DNA of 64,000 nt, taken from contig KN817576.1 in assembly GCA_000827495.1 (NCBI GenBank), forward strand, positions 184,615-248,614. Direction: 5' to 3'. Of the stretch, positions 25,419 through 37,669 are shown in pieces. Numbering within the stretch: position 1 is the first letter of the stretch; each line of letters starts with the position of its first letter. The position numbers and the translations under genes are program-made. The notes under the pieces were generated by a model that was not told the DNA's origin, did not search any database, and worked only from the letters and a program-made list of their open reading frames with translations. This DNA is from Hypholoma sublateritium FD-334 SS-4 (lineage: Eukaryota > Basidiomycota > Agaricomycetes > Agaricales > Strophariaceae).

Positions 25419-26292
25419 TCACATTTCCTCGTCTTCCATCTCAATTTCCAGCTCCTCGACAGGATACTCCCCCACTGTGACTTTTTCAGGCTTCACGAAG
25501 ACTCCGTAGTTAGGTGCACATGTAAAATACCTCTCGCCTTGGACTCTGCATAGGATGTTTCTGACGGATCAGTTGTCTGGCCATATTCGATTCACTGATC
25601 ACGTACGCTCCATCGTTCTTTCCAAGCGGTTCATCGTATTCGACCCCAACCCATACTCCTTTGCTGAATTTGGTCGCCCCGACAAACCTCACCGTGCCTC
25701 GCTTGCTAAGCCCGGGCTCCAGTGACTCGATCTCGCATCGCGACCCAACTGGTATATTCACGCTCTCCGGGGCCATCTCAGGCTCAGCCAAAGGCTCATT
25801 CTCTGCGAAGCGGCCGACTTTATTGCGCTGCTTGTACGCCAGGACGGTGTCCCTCCTTTGTGCATATTCCTCCGGGGACAGCTCAAACTTGTCGACTTGC
25901 GTTACATCCGTCAATTGGCCCGTCAAGCTCGACGAGGGGTTAGTGTCGACGACCTTTGATTTTAGATCAGTTCCGCCACAAAATACACGAAGGAAGCTAA
26001 CAAACTTTGAGCACTTGCCAATCCGCTAGTCCATAGTAGCCCAGCTTTTTTGAGTCGTCCGTGAGCGATGCGAGCACACGTGGATCCAACTCAGAGGCTA
26101 ATATTGTGATAGATTGGTTGGCCGCAGGGATGCCAGTAATGGGTTCTAATTTCCCCTGCCAGTCAATATCAGCGAGATCAAGTAGATATCAGCTCGTCGA
26201 ACCTTGAGCTGTTCCACAGTGATGTGAGGGTCGATCCGACGCTCTGAGTGGGTATCGGGTGAGACGACCCAGACTTTAAGGATTCCAGACAT
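25419..26292 (-). CDS. ALF1: Tubulin-folding cofactor B (CAP-Gly)
   Basis: Minus strand, ATG at 26292, TGA at 25419-25421. The N-terminal ubiquitin-like domain is [46 protein letters not shown], with [20 protein letters not shown] linker with [19 protein letters not shown] follows. The CAP-Gly domain reads [46 protein letters not shown], and after splicing [23 protein letters not shown], ending in the acidic [12 protein letters not shown]. This is the standard cofactor B (yeast Alf1, fission yeast Alp11) architecture. It binds alpha-tubulin during heterodimer assembly. The terminal DEEM resembles the DEI/M motif used for cofactor E binding. The first intron has a weak donor (GTTCGA) but restores the frame exactly. 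Confidence 0.94.
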
Positions 26293-26753
26293 GACAACTT
26301 GCGACAACTATCGCGCAGTTATGAGTGTTTTGGGTAAGATCTAGAAGCGTACGCTCACGGCCGACGTATTATCTTATCTTATTCTAGTGATCCAATGATG
26401 GTCAACTTCTCCCACGGCTTTTACGGACTACGAAAGTAGGTTTTTTTGCAAGGTTTTTGTGAGTTTTTTGCTCCAGTCCTGATGTTTTCCTACTGGAAAG
26501 GCTTGGGAAAGGCCTCACTCTCCCAGATACCAAAGAATAATTGATAAGCCCTTTCTCTTGCTTAAGAGGTCGGAAAATTTTCATCGCCACTCAAATTTCC
26601 CGTCGTTGCGAGCAGATAAATAAAATAGGGATAACTTAGATTTGATTTGAGGTAAGAGAATTTTACAAAGTGGTGGTAGGTACATTAAATTTTGGGCGTA
26701 TTACTAATGTCTGAAGTAGTAATTATTCGTTTGATAGTCTTCAATATCATATA
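26293..26753. other. Intergenic, no feature
   Basis: AT-rich spacer between the cofactor B start and the first lipase stop. A 62-codon minus frame at 26402-26590 has no support. Confidence 0.45.
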
Positions 26754-28235
26754 TCAGCAGCCAATGGTAACACCATCGTAGGGTCCTGTTAAACGGCGAG
26801 AGAATTATTGGTGATTAGAGCGAGCAACTATAATGCACAGTACTTACCCATGTGGTCGCTGGTGTTCCCAGAAAAAATATTTGGAACGGCTCCGACAATG
26901 CAGTTGGTATCTGTGTTATCAGCGCCTACAGAACAGAGAGTAAGTTCCAGTCGATATTTATACTTTTATTTGCAAGGCACGAACCTGGGCAGGACTCCCA
27001 AACGTTGTCACTGTTGATGTGAAGCTCATTTTCAGTCACGGTGAACCCGAGGCTTCGTCCGGGGACGATGGGAACTATGTCTTTCCTGTTATGAAAGTTA
27101 GTCGTTTATTGTGAGTGAAATACTTAATAGAGAGATTCCGTACTTGTTGTTGATGCGCGTCATGTCCGAGAGAGCATTGACCCAAGTAACAAATGCCTCA
27201 TTCCCGACCTATTTAAATAAACTTTAATATCGAAGAACTCTCACCAAACAAGGGTAGGAAGCTTACTCGGGGGGCTCCATATGTCACAGTCTTGATTGTG
27301 GTAGTGGAAGGCAAGTTAAGAGATAGATATCCGGTACTGATGATAGCGATTGCTCCACCTGGGAGCGCTATTCAGCATTTTAATTTATGACAGCAGGCAG
27401 AATTGAGACGTACCAAGGGAGTGCCCAACCACGGAGACTTTAGTGGTTGCGTACTTGGATAAACCCGTCTTCACAGCAGCAAGGACAGCGGTCGCAGACC
27501 TAAGTAATGCAGATCAGGTAAGATAATACTAAAGCCTACGCAGAGCTTACTTGGCATGCGCGTCGCCAAATCCGTCGTGCGTCTTGATTGAAATGCTGAG
27601 GCCAGGGAATAGGGTGCTGTCGAGCGATTTGAGCGCGAAGGTCAAGTCGGTCACCACGGGAAGGCTGGTGGTGAATGAAGTAATTAGTAGAAACGAGCTG
27701 AAAAAATATTCGACTGCTCTAAGTACATTTTAGACACTTCAGTTCCCTGAAAAGTTCAGATAAGTGGACGTTAGATAGAGTGAAAAGGATATGTAATAGT
27801 GATAAAACTTGCCTGGAAACCAACGATAACCGACTGAAATTGGAAAAGTATTAGAATTGTATGGATAATAGATTGATTACAGATATATTACCTGCAACGC
27901 CGAATCATACCCCACATACCAGTACTGAGTCGAAGAACCGTCGCCACCAGATGCGATGGCAGTGAACCCCGTGTTCGCATCGCAGTTAGCTAATTTTCGT
28001 CATTATACACTCTCGGATGAATAACACGCAATGAATACGCACCACCACAGCTCCATGCTAGAGTCGCCGCAGGCTTGCAGTACGCAGCAGAAGCATAATA
28101 CGTGTAACGCTTGTAGGAAGTAACCACAGTTGTGGAGACGGCCGTGACACTCTGCCGCGACTCTAGGATGGGGCTCGCAGATATATGCGCAACGCCAGCA
28201 AGTAGGGTCACCAAAATTCCAGCTGCAAAGACCAT
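26754..28235 (-). CDS. Secreted class-3 lipase, copy 1
   Basis: Minus strand, ATG at 28235, TGA at 26754-26756, many short introns. The signal peptide MVFAAGILVTLLAGVAHISA is followed by SVTAVSTTVVTSYKRYTYYASAAYC, the usual start of basidiomycete lipase_3 enzymes. Later exons give a Gly-rich substrate-loop segment with YWYVGYDSALQSVIVGF, the GH-S-LGG nucleophile elbow (27400 region) and the final DHM|GPYDGVTIGC, where the His of DHMG is the expected catalytic residue. The family hydrolyses triacylglycerol or feruloyl-type esters outside the cell. It is the divergently placed paralogue of the gene at 32455. A TATA box lies 70 bp upstream. Confidence 0.92.
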
Positions 28236-28303
28236 GTTGAAAGAAGGAATATTGTGAGAGACGACGAAAGGGTGAATCCTATGTAAAATAATCCCCAAAA
28301 GCT

Positions 28304-28312
28304 CTTTTTATA
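28304..28312 (-). promoter_or_regulatory. TATA box of lipase copy 1
   Basis: On the minus strand TATAAAAAG lies about 70 bp before the ATG at 28235, an excellent match to the consensus and spacing. Confidence 0.6.
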
Positions 28313-31300
28313 GGCGTGCGGCCTCAGCTCCGCTGTCTTGATCTCAAATCTGTTCAAGAGCTACCCCGCATCTGCTGATACATACCAAGACTTTTTTTAA
28401 GGAACCAATTAACAGATCTGCTACCCATGTGGTTATTAGATTATAGGACGCACTATTGTGTTTACCACTTGACCACGTTCCACTCCGAGTGGTCGCTACA
28501 CGACGTGCAAATCTCCCGTTGGAAAGGTAGATTCCCTACATAAAAAAATAGTCATTCAGGGAGAAAAGCTCGAATGAGTGGCCCACTTGCAATGTAATGG
28601 AACCGTCTCAGGGAGAGTCAATCCACTAACTTATTTAATCCAATTGAGACGGACATATTGCCGGTAAAGAATACCATGCGGGGTGCAACCCATATTTGGC
28701 ACAGATCGTCTACTCGCGAGACTAGCGACTTATTGTTGCTCAAAGACTAATTATAATTGCACTTTATAAATAAGAAAAACTGTCCATATTTAAGCTCCTC
28801 CGACTACCCAACTTTACAAAGATTTTTGTCCAGTCAGAAGGCCCTCTAAGAGTCAGTATCTTGGGCAGTACCATATTCAGGGCGTTTCCGAGTTTGCTCT
28901 TAATCTACCATGTGATGCCGATGGGCGTCAGTGCTGGGCAGAAGACGACGTGTCCAACAGTGTCAGGAGACCTTATTGACAACACGGATAGCGAGGTATC
29001 GTCTGTCAGTGTCAAGTCAATTATTATTCAATATCATTATTGATCCAATCGGACGCTGTATTGGCAGCGCTGAGCGGATGCTGTCTGAATTATATCAAAC
29101 CCCCCGACTGTACGTGATCGTCGATAAATTGTTCCTCTGCGTTCCGCAGGAGGCAGGTACTAATCACCTCCATACCATAGATACTCATATGCCTCTCACC
29201 CCTTTTTTGGCCCTCTTCTACCTCTTGGCTCTCGAGCCGCCTGTGGGCACTTGATTTTGCATGTTGGGTTTGCTTCACCTGGGCATGGGAGCCCATTTTC
29301 AAGCTCTGGTCCACATACCTAGGTCCGACGACGCCGGACAGCGATAAACCCTTGGTTCTTCAATAAATTGTATCGCACCTATCCCCAAGAATCCCTAACG
29401 AAAGGTGAAAAATATGGAAATAAATGATGTTTGTGGGGCCACATAGTCAAATTTCGATAAAATCTCTTGAAAAGGAAACATTTTGCCCCATCGGATTCCA
29501 GGAGCAGATGATGGCTACCAATCGCTTCGCCGGAATTACAGATATCCGGACCGAGTTCATCCCTGTTCATCCTCAACTCAAAGATTGGCTAGGATTGGCA
29601 GGCAAGAACGTATATGAGCACGCACATTTTCAGATAGGTGTTCGCCATACCCAATGGAATTTGCAATTGTTGAGAAATTCTTGGCCGATGGCGCCTGTAA
29701 ACGTTGTCCCGGAACTGAAGAGGCTCCGCCATCGATCACCCACCAGACCCAAAGAAGATACTACTAGCGTGGTAGGTAAACTTCTAGCGAAACAAACAGA
29801 CTATAGAGCACATGTTGCATATATATTTGATTCCGCGATAACATACCTAACTGTCGTGCTTCAGTAGAATCTCAGAGCAATGCAAGTTATCACTGAACAG
29901 AGCGTGAACGCACCCGCATAAAGCGCAGACATTGCATTTATCTCCGACCAACGGCGGATATGTCATCTTCAAAGGGACAAAAAGTGAAGATACGATGACA
30001 ATGAAAACAATAGCATTTCACGAGCCACAGCAAATAGTAAGCAGGTCCAGGGTAAGCGCCAGTGGCTTCGAAGCACACCAAGCTGGCAGAAGCTATCAAG
30101 AACCGTCACGGTAGATAGCAATAATTTAATCCTACCACACTTGCGAGTGTCGAGTCGAAATCATGCGCTCAGGTAGGATGCGCAAACACTGACGTTATTG
30201 AACTCCAATGGATCGTGAGTGAAGTGTCCCAGGCGAAGCGCTTACATATACGACCTTTCAATGGTAATGATATCAGGATACAAAAGCATATGCAGATAAC
30301 GTATCACCACATACCATTGCCTCCCAAGATTTCCTGTAAGCGTGGAAATCTCCATATTGAAGTTGCAGTACTACAAAAAGCCAGGTCAGCGTTTTCGATC
30401 GCGTGGCATCAGCGTAATCCATTCAGTGATCCACCTTGCGTCCTTTGAATACGAATTTTTATGGGGAATACCAGATAACAAGGTCGCTGCAAGACCAAAT
30501 CTTGTTAGGAGCAAAGATGAAAGATATACCAAATACATGGGTGGCCAATGGTGCTTCATGGCGTCCTGATATCCCTGGAGTATTTAAACTGAGGTATTCG
30601 AATACCGGCGACATACAAATGCGCCAAAGACTATGTTGGGTTGGTTCATCGCTTCCGATAAAATCAGACCCTCGCACCCTGCTCCCTACCGTGTTGGACA
30701 GCGATGCTACCAGATCGGCTGGCTCACTGAGAAGTGCTTCATGATTTGGTGGGTTGTCGACTCTCGAGGACGAGTACCGCATGACAAAAGAAATACAGCT
30801 TCGAGCAAGGAGCATTCTCTTGGGTTATATTGAACGGCACCTTGTAAATTGCACTAGGTACGTTTGGTACGCGACTAGCACCTATCAGAAGTCGATTCTG
30901 GTCTAGAAGCTGTAAGAGTTAATGTCGCAAGAAAGAAACATTGATGTTATATACACACCTATATCGCTATCCGATACGTCCGCGGAGGTCGCAGTCCCCG
31001 CAGTCTATCGTCACAAACGCCCGCATTGCACAAGCTTTGCAGTCAAAAAATTCAACCAAGACCGTGACGGTAAAGACCAGTGGCCGCACATTTCAATCCT
31101 CGACACAGCTTGCTGTCAGCCGAGCTGCCGAGTCTGTGCCGAGCTCCGGATCTCGGAGGGCACCACCAACTCAAATTGAACGAAAACCGTTGTGCCTTCC
31201 TCGTGCCTTCCCAACAGTTCCCAACCTCCAGTTCTCGGTGCAATGTCTTCCAGGTTCCTTGGCTACCCTTGGCTCAATTACTACTGTACCTAGCTTTCCA

Positions 31301-32366
31301 TCGGCTCTATATACCCCCGCATTTATACTTGACGCATTCACGGTATGGTGTAGTAAATTCTTTTGATTTGCTCTCAGCTCCATACCCTGACTCCGATTGC
31401 CGACGCCAGACGTGAATTGACCTCAAGGAAACTCGTGGTAGATGTTCATAGCTTGAGCCGTAGAAAATGCGCAGAACTAACGTAGAGCAGCCATTTGATT
31501 CAACTCCAATGCTGCTCTATCCGAATAAGTGCTTTAGGCGTATGACAAAGGTGTGCGATATACATTTTCTCCATGACGCCCACTGACATCCCAATAATAT
31601 GGTAACGTAGATTTGGACGCGTGGACACTGGATACCAACTTCAATCGAAGATACCCGAACTTGCAGTATCTTCAGCGTCTTTTTATTCCGAAACTTCTTG
31701 TCCGCATTGTGGTCGCAGACCGATACCCTAGCAAAACTTCAAAAGTTTATCCGGCTTTATATGCAGGTAGGGTCTCCTCCGTCTATGTAAGAATCACTTT
31801 GTTCCAAAGCTTTATGTATTTACATATGTCTTTCTGGCAGCTCAAGACAAAATTGCCTGTATGACCAGTTCCATTTGATTCACACAGGGTCGACATCTGC
31901 ATCAACCTCTATCATGTATCATATAAGTATCATATATCAACCTCCACTTCGGGCGCATTTTCCGATCAAGGGATCTAGGGCGCCGAGCGCATGGACGCGG
32001 CTTGCGGATAACATCGTTCCCGAATTCCATTTCCGACCTCGTCCAGTTCTCATGATGAAAACTTTGTGGTGACGACGTACTGGGTCTGGTATCTCGCCAT
32101 TCTTGTACCGTGTACGAACGGCATTCTTCCTAATTCTAAGCGACCACTGTTCTTACTAGGACAAAAGGCTGATCATCGTCGAGTCAATATGTAATGCCCA
32201 CGGGCCAATATACCCCACAAGGATCCGCGTGGTCCTATGGGTATAACACCCGACGCCTAAAGATGGCGCGGTGCTCGCAATTCGTCCGATCACATTCCGC
32301 TCTCCTGACGTGCTCTCGTGTACGTCTAGCTGGTCGTTTCAGTTACCGGATCCTTTGGTGGGCGCC
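28313..32366. other. Gene-poor 4 kb between lipase paralogues
   Basis: AT-rich DNA with many stops on both strands. The largest open frames (plus 29424-29867, 147 codons; plus 30941-31366, 141 codons) show no recognisable domain, and no splice-linked extension was found. No intact transposon ORFs, terminal repeats or RNA genes recognised. Confidence 0.45.
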
Positions 32367-32374
32367 TTATATAT
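32367..32374 (+). promoter_or_regulatory. TATA box of lipase copy 2
   Basis: ttatatat lies about 80-85 bp before the ATG at 32455, in a GC-richer surround (gcgccttatatatctgtcgc). Confidence 0.5.
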
Positions 32375-32454
32375 CTGTCGCGGAAATCGAATACCACGAA
32401 CGTCGGATACCACCCTCGTTGCGCCCAAGTACGATCTTGTTGCTTAGAGTCATC

Positions 32455-33837
32455 ATGTTCTTCTCGTCTTCAGTTTTTTCTAGTGTCGTGCTGGCATGCC
32501 TTCCTGGACTAGCTTCGCTGATACTTCAAGTAAACGCGACACCGATGCGGCGCGATACGATCACTGCTCTCTCCACAACACAAATCACCTCCTTCGACCC
32601 ATTCACCCACTATGCAAGCACGGGTTACTGCGACCCAGCACTGACACGGAATTGGACCTGTGGTGGTAAGTACCCATGAGATCAATTGAAACAGTTAATT
32701 CCTTTTCTCATCGTCTTTTCCTCAGCTAACTGTGATGCGAATCCTACTTTCAAGCCAGTGGCTTCGGGTGGCGACGGAGCCGTGGTACAATACTGGTTTG
32801 TTGGATACGATCTGACCTTACAGGTTCATTTGGCGTTTCATTGAAGTCCAAAGCGCATATATTAACCTTTCTTCTTAACTAGACTGTTATTGTGGGCCAC
32901 CAGGGAACTGTGGCATCGAAAATGTACGTTCTACTCCATAACTTGAGTATAAGATCTCGAATTCATTGACATGGCCGTGAAAGATTACCCATTCTCACCG
33001 ACGCCGATTTCTTCCTCCGACCTTTGTCGACATTGCTGTTCCCTGGCATCCCTGCAGGAATTGAGGTGCACGACGGCTTTGGTGACGCTCAGGAAAGGTC
33101 AGTTTTCTGTGGAACTCCTCCCAAAAACTTCTAATTACATGTTCACAGGAGCGCCGCAGCGGTTCTCGCCGCTGTTCAACTAGCTTTGAAGCAAAGCGGG
33201 CTCAACCAAGTAACCCTGGTCGGTCATTCCTTGGGTGCGCATATATTATACCAATTACTCCGCCAGCACCCATTGAATGGCACGTTTCATAGGGGCTGCC
33301 ATAACATTGTTGGATAGCGTGTGCCTGCAGCTAGCCCTGCCCACCGTCCAATTTCGGGTGGTCAGCTACGGAATGCCTCGTGTGAGTGTGCAATCGGGGA
33401 TAGTCGTCATCCAGCGCCCATTTTCTGACTCGCTTGAATCATCAGGTTGGAAACCAAGCGTTCGCCACATACGTCTCCGGTTTAATTGGCTCGATTGATC
33501 GTGTTAACAACAAGTACGCTGTCTCTCCTTTCCATGCTTGACATTTGTGCTCATGGATGCATGTGTTTATTAGGCAAGATCTGGTCCCTATCCTGCCCGG
33601 CCGATTCCTCGGTTTCCATCATGTCATCGGTGAAAAGCATATCCAGGCAAACAACTCCTGGGTTGCTTGTCCGGGGATCGACAATACCGACCCACAATGC
33701 ACTACTGGCGCCGTCAAGAACCTCTTTTACGGCAATGCCGATGACCACATGGGTATGTTGATGCCAGTGTGATCTCGTTTATTCCTATTGAATGTTATTC
33801 TATAGGTCCTTACGATGGGATTACTTTGGGTTGCTGA
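32455..33837 (+). CDS. Secreted class-3 lipase, copy 2
   Basis: Plus strand, ATG at 32455, TGA at 33835-33837. The signal peptide (MFFSSSVFSSVVLACLPGLASLILQVNA) leads into DTITALSTTQITSFDPFTHYASTGYC, then ANCDANPTFKPVASGGDGAVVQYW, TVIVGHQGT, LTDADFFLRPLS, EVHDGFGDAQER, the nucleophile motif VTLVGHSLG|GAA, VSYGMPRVGNQAFATYV, NNKQDLVPILPGRFLGF with the catalytic Asp, and DHM|GPYDGITLGC with the catalytic His. The Ser-Asp-His triad is complete. The ends of the protein match lipase copy 1 closely (DHMGPYDG.T.GC), and the two genes point away from each other across 4.2 kb. At least seven introns. Confidence 0.92.
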
Positions 33838-34568
33838 TATGGCGGCCTCTTTCAAGGAGTCCATTGTCTGTCGCGAGGAACGACATCGGTCGGCGTGAGC
33901 GAATGACGTGGGCGTATTTATGCTTACATTAATGAAGATTAATACGGGAAATAATGATATGATACTCGGCCCAAGCAAGAGAGGATCAGTACAGAGAATT
34001 TCCAGACGGACTGAAGTCAAAGAACTGGCATTTAAGTAAATCCAGCTCTCTCAGCACGTAGGATTCGTGTCTGTTGCCTCTTATTCGTCGCGAAGTAGAG
34101 GATAGGCGCCCACTTTCTCAGATTCCGGGTCGATATTTTTAGTATTACTATGTATTACAGTTTGGCGAGGCTCTTTCACATGCTCATGTTAGAGAAATTT
34201 GAACTCGTCTGTACTATGCTTTAAAAATAGATAGGATGGTCAGGTGCAGCGTCGCTTACTTAATTATATCGTCCTCAAGGGCCGCCAGTGCAAATCCCCG
34301 AATAAAAGAATGACAGAAAGACAAAGACAGAGGGTTCTCCGCATTTCATGCCTAACGGAAGGATGGAAGGACACATGTGCGCCGATTCTCAAAATTAAGG
34401 GCAAATTCCCCCCGCGCCACGGCCAGAGCAACTGATACAAGAAGGCCCTCGCCAGTGAAATATGTATACCCAATACGGCTGCAGCGTAGGCAAATTACTA
34501 TGCAGAGAAAGGGCCTAATATGAACTTGATTTATACAATATAATTATGATACAGTCAATAGCTCCAGG
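33838..34568. other. Convergent 3' spacer
   Basis: Between lipase copy 2 and the DUF6535 gene. Minor open frames only; no supported feature. Confidence 0.45.
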
Positions 34569-37036
34569 CTAGGAGTGGCTAAGTGAGCAATGGCACATAT
34601 ATCCGTGTTCCTCGCAGGCGTCCGAGCTTTTGCGCGACGTGGACTCATCCTCTTCGGCCCCGTGCGCGGAGTAGCCGCCGTCCGCGTAGTGCATCGTGAC
34701 CAGCAGCGCCGTGTCCGACGTGCTCCGCCGCGCGCTGTCGCGCAGCACCAGCGTCTGCGAGCCATCGGACGCGGCGCCCGCTGTCCTGCTGCGCCAGCGC
34801 TCGCGGCACACTTCGACGAAGACCGAATACCCGTAGCACACCTCCCAGTCGCGCGTCTGCAGCCGCTGCAGGGGCCCGATACCGATACGATCCACGCACT
34901 GGCCGAATGGCAGAACGAGGTCGGCCGCTGCCGTGGTCACGGCGCCGCCGGGGATGAGGTGCAGGGGGACATGTGGGTCGAAGTACGGCGAGCGGGTATA
35001 GATGTCGCCTACGTAGTTGGCCATGAGAACGAACAGCCCGAGGTGGCGCTGCGGGGAAGCGGTGGGTGAGTCGGAGAGGAGATGTGTGTGCAGCAGTGTT
35101 TTAATGAGCCGGAGGGTGCGCAGCTGGTCATGGCGGTCCTGACTGCGACAGGCGATTTCGACGAACTTCGTCACATGAGGAGGAGGAAGAGTCGCATCAC
35201 TTATGTCATCTTCCCCGCCGTTCCCTGGGGCCCCGAGAAGCAGTCGTTCCAAAAGAACAGTATATTGTTCCGAGATATCTGAGTAGAGATTAACATTCTG
35301 CCGTACGTGTTTCGCAGAAGTATGACTGACCTGGGGGAATAACGAGTCCAAGTTCGGAGTAAGACGTTATAAACCAATTATCGCTGAGATACCTGCGCGT
35401 CGCATCATGCAGCTCGACCTTCGGACTCAGCGCCTGCTTCGTGAAATAATAGTTCATCAGCCGAATGTAGAGCTCGTGGATCCGAGCAGCCGTTTCGGGT
35501 GATCTGGCATCCCAGCGAAAGCTATGCGACACGCCGATAGAAATCTCCTCCTGGATCACCTGCAGCGCCGCCGGGTCGTCCGGATAATAGTTGGAGAACA
35601 TAATGGGCAGCTTGCGACGCGGCACCCCGCTCCACGTCACGCTCTGGATATACTGACACCACCCCTCATGCGCGTTGAACACGTCCTGTTTGATCGACAT
35701 GAGCTCGTGGATACAGTGGTAGCACGCCGCCTGGACGTGCTGCTGCCGCTTGCTCTCCGCATTGGCGAAGCGCAGGCCTGAGACCCAGTCGTATATCGGC
35801 AGCGCTTCGTTGCTCCCTTTTAGTGGGAGAAACTTGAATGCAGACAGTGCCTCCGGACCATGTTTCGGCGCCTCTGCGAGCCATTTGCGGCTGTATTGCT
35901 CTTCGCAGCATCGCTCCCGGTAGTAGAGCGCGATTTGATCAGCCGGGAGCGAGTCACGGTACCCAAAGGTCGAGTGCTTGAAGCTCCAAAAAGTGATGAG
36001 GGAACGGGTATCGGCAAGCATATTTTTGTTGAGACGCCCCGCAAGAAATGCGAACATGCGGCATACGAGCAGCAGAATTGGCGTTAAGACGATGGTGACG
36101 GCAGAGGACTGCGGGGACTTATACGGGCACTGGGAGGGAATTCGTCTGGACAGTCGAAAAAAGACTATAGGAGGGAGTATCCATTGGCAGGATGGGATGA
36201 TTGTTGTGACCACGATGAAGATGATGGGAAGCCCAATGAAGGCAATGATGGGCGCGAATACTTTGAGTGGCGCTATCAGAACCAGAAAGTCGATCAGTCC
36301 GACCAGGAATAGAACGAGTGACACTTGAAGGAGTATTGGAAGGGCCGAGAATATCTGCGCCACATACCAGTCTTCGAGGCCCTCTCGACGCATGTTGAAG
36401 ATGGCGAATTTGTCTCGTGGTGTGCTCTGAATAGGATATCGTTGGTGCTCGCGGAGCCATTGCAGGGCCACAGTCCCGACAAGTACGGTGGTTAGACTGA
36501 TTACAAGGCTAATGAACCACAGTGCGTTCACGCGAGACATTGCTGATGATGGGTGCTGGGCTTCCAAGATCTGCATAGGAAGCTCGGCTTTGCTCGTGCA
36601 ATTGTGGGGACTGTGACCATCGAGCGTTACCGCGATCCGCGTAAGCAGGGCGACTACTGTCTGGCCTGGATCCGGCTGTAAGCCCTTGTACGAATCGACG
36701 ACAAACGCTGTGACAACTGCAGAGAAGAGACCTGCCTGGTTTGTGAATGAACATATACATGAAGCGTTGTAAGGGAATACAGAGCGAAACGACTTACAAA
36801 GATGAGCAGGTTTTCCACTTCGTCCCTCCAGGCATCGCATTGCTGCTTGTCTCTCTCCAGTAATGGCTTCAGTAGCTTGTCCCACAGGTCCCCGTCCTCC
36901 CTTGGGACTGGATATTTCAGGGGGTCGCCGCAGCTCCACAGCGGGACTTGCTAGACATCCCGACCTAGTCAATGGCAGTTAGGCCATGCACCGTAAAAAA
37001 ACATACCTCTGGTTCTGTTTTTGACTCAGTTGACAT
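34569..37036 (-). CDS. DUF6535 transmembrane protein
   Basis: Minus strand, ATG at 37036 (MSTESKTEPE|QVPLWSCGDPLKYPVP), TAG at 34569-34571. Splicing joins EDGDLWDKLLKPLLERDKQQCDAWRDEVENLLIF to AGLFSAVVTAFVVDSYKGLQPD, which is the hallmark of the basidiomycete DUF6535 domain. ALWFISLVISLTTVLVGTVALQWLREHQR and two more hydrophobic stretches (SALPILLQVSLVLFLVGLIDFLV, IIAFIGLPIIFIVVTTII) follow, with about five membrane segments in all. A 52-bp intron after VIPPG restores the frame to DISEQYTVLLERLLLG, and a soluble helical C-terminal half of about 450 residues ends CEEHGYMCHCSLSHS. The family is expanded in mushrooms and has no known function. The gene looks intact. Confidence 0.88.
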
Positions 37037-37669
37037 CGCCTCGTAATTGACTGTGGACAAAAGGCAGTACTGCGCGGAGATCCTAGGTGAACCCCTATCA
37101 ATTGGCGCCCGATAAAAGTAGGGGGAGGGAGTATGTAGACAACTTACGCACCTATGAAGATCATGCTTTGCAGGCTAGAATCTTAGCGAGGTAACTAGTC
37201 AACAGCGAGGAGCCGATATCGGGCTTCTTACCGCCCAACCTTCAGGCTGCGGCCTGCCCGAGCTGACTAACACCAAGGGATTGAGCCTAGACGGAGTTTG
37301 TGCGGCGAGTAGAATCTGTCGACGTTGCTCATCCAAATGTCCAACATCTTTTGCTAAACTTGATCTTGACTAGTGACAGCTCCTATTCAGAAGTCAATAG
37401 GGATGATATTTGCTATAAACGTAAGCTTGGCGCGAGAGAAGAGATCATAATCACTGCAGTATTCAAAAACCCACGGGTGAGATTCGACAAGAGCCACAGC
37501 TGTGAGAGGTACAACTGTGTAAGTCGATGATGTCGACCTTCTTTCGAGCCCCGAACGTTATTCACCGTGAATGACCGCTTGCGCACTCCACGGCCAGTAT
37601 CAAGAACCAGTAAAGAAGGTTCGTTTGCCACGGCGGCGACCTGCACGAAACGGGCAGAAAACGCAGATA
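37037..37669. other. 5' flank of DUF6535 gene and spacer
   Basis: No supported gene; open frames on minus at 37413-37925 overlap the decayed repeat and lack domains. Confidence 0.4.

Noticed and set aside
29424..29867. 147-codon plus frame in the lipase spacer
   Set aside because: No recognisable motif, no supporting splice links; left unassigned.
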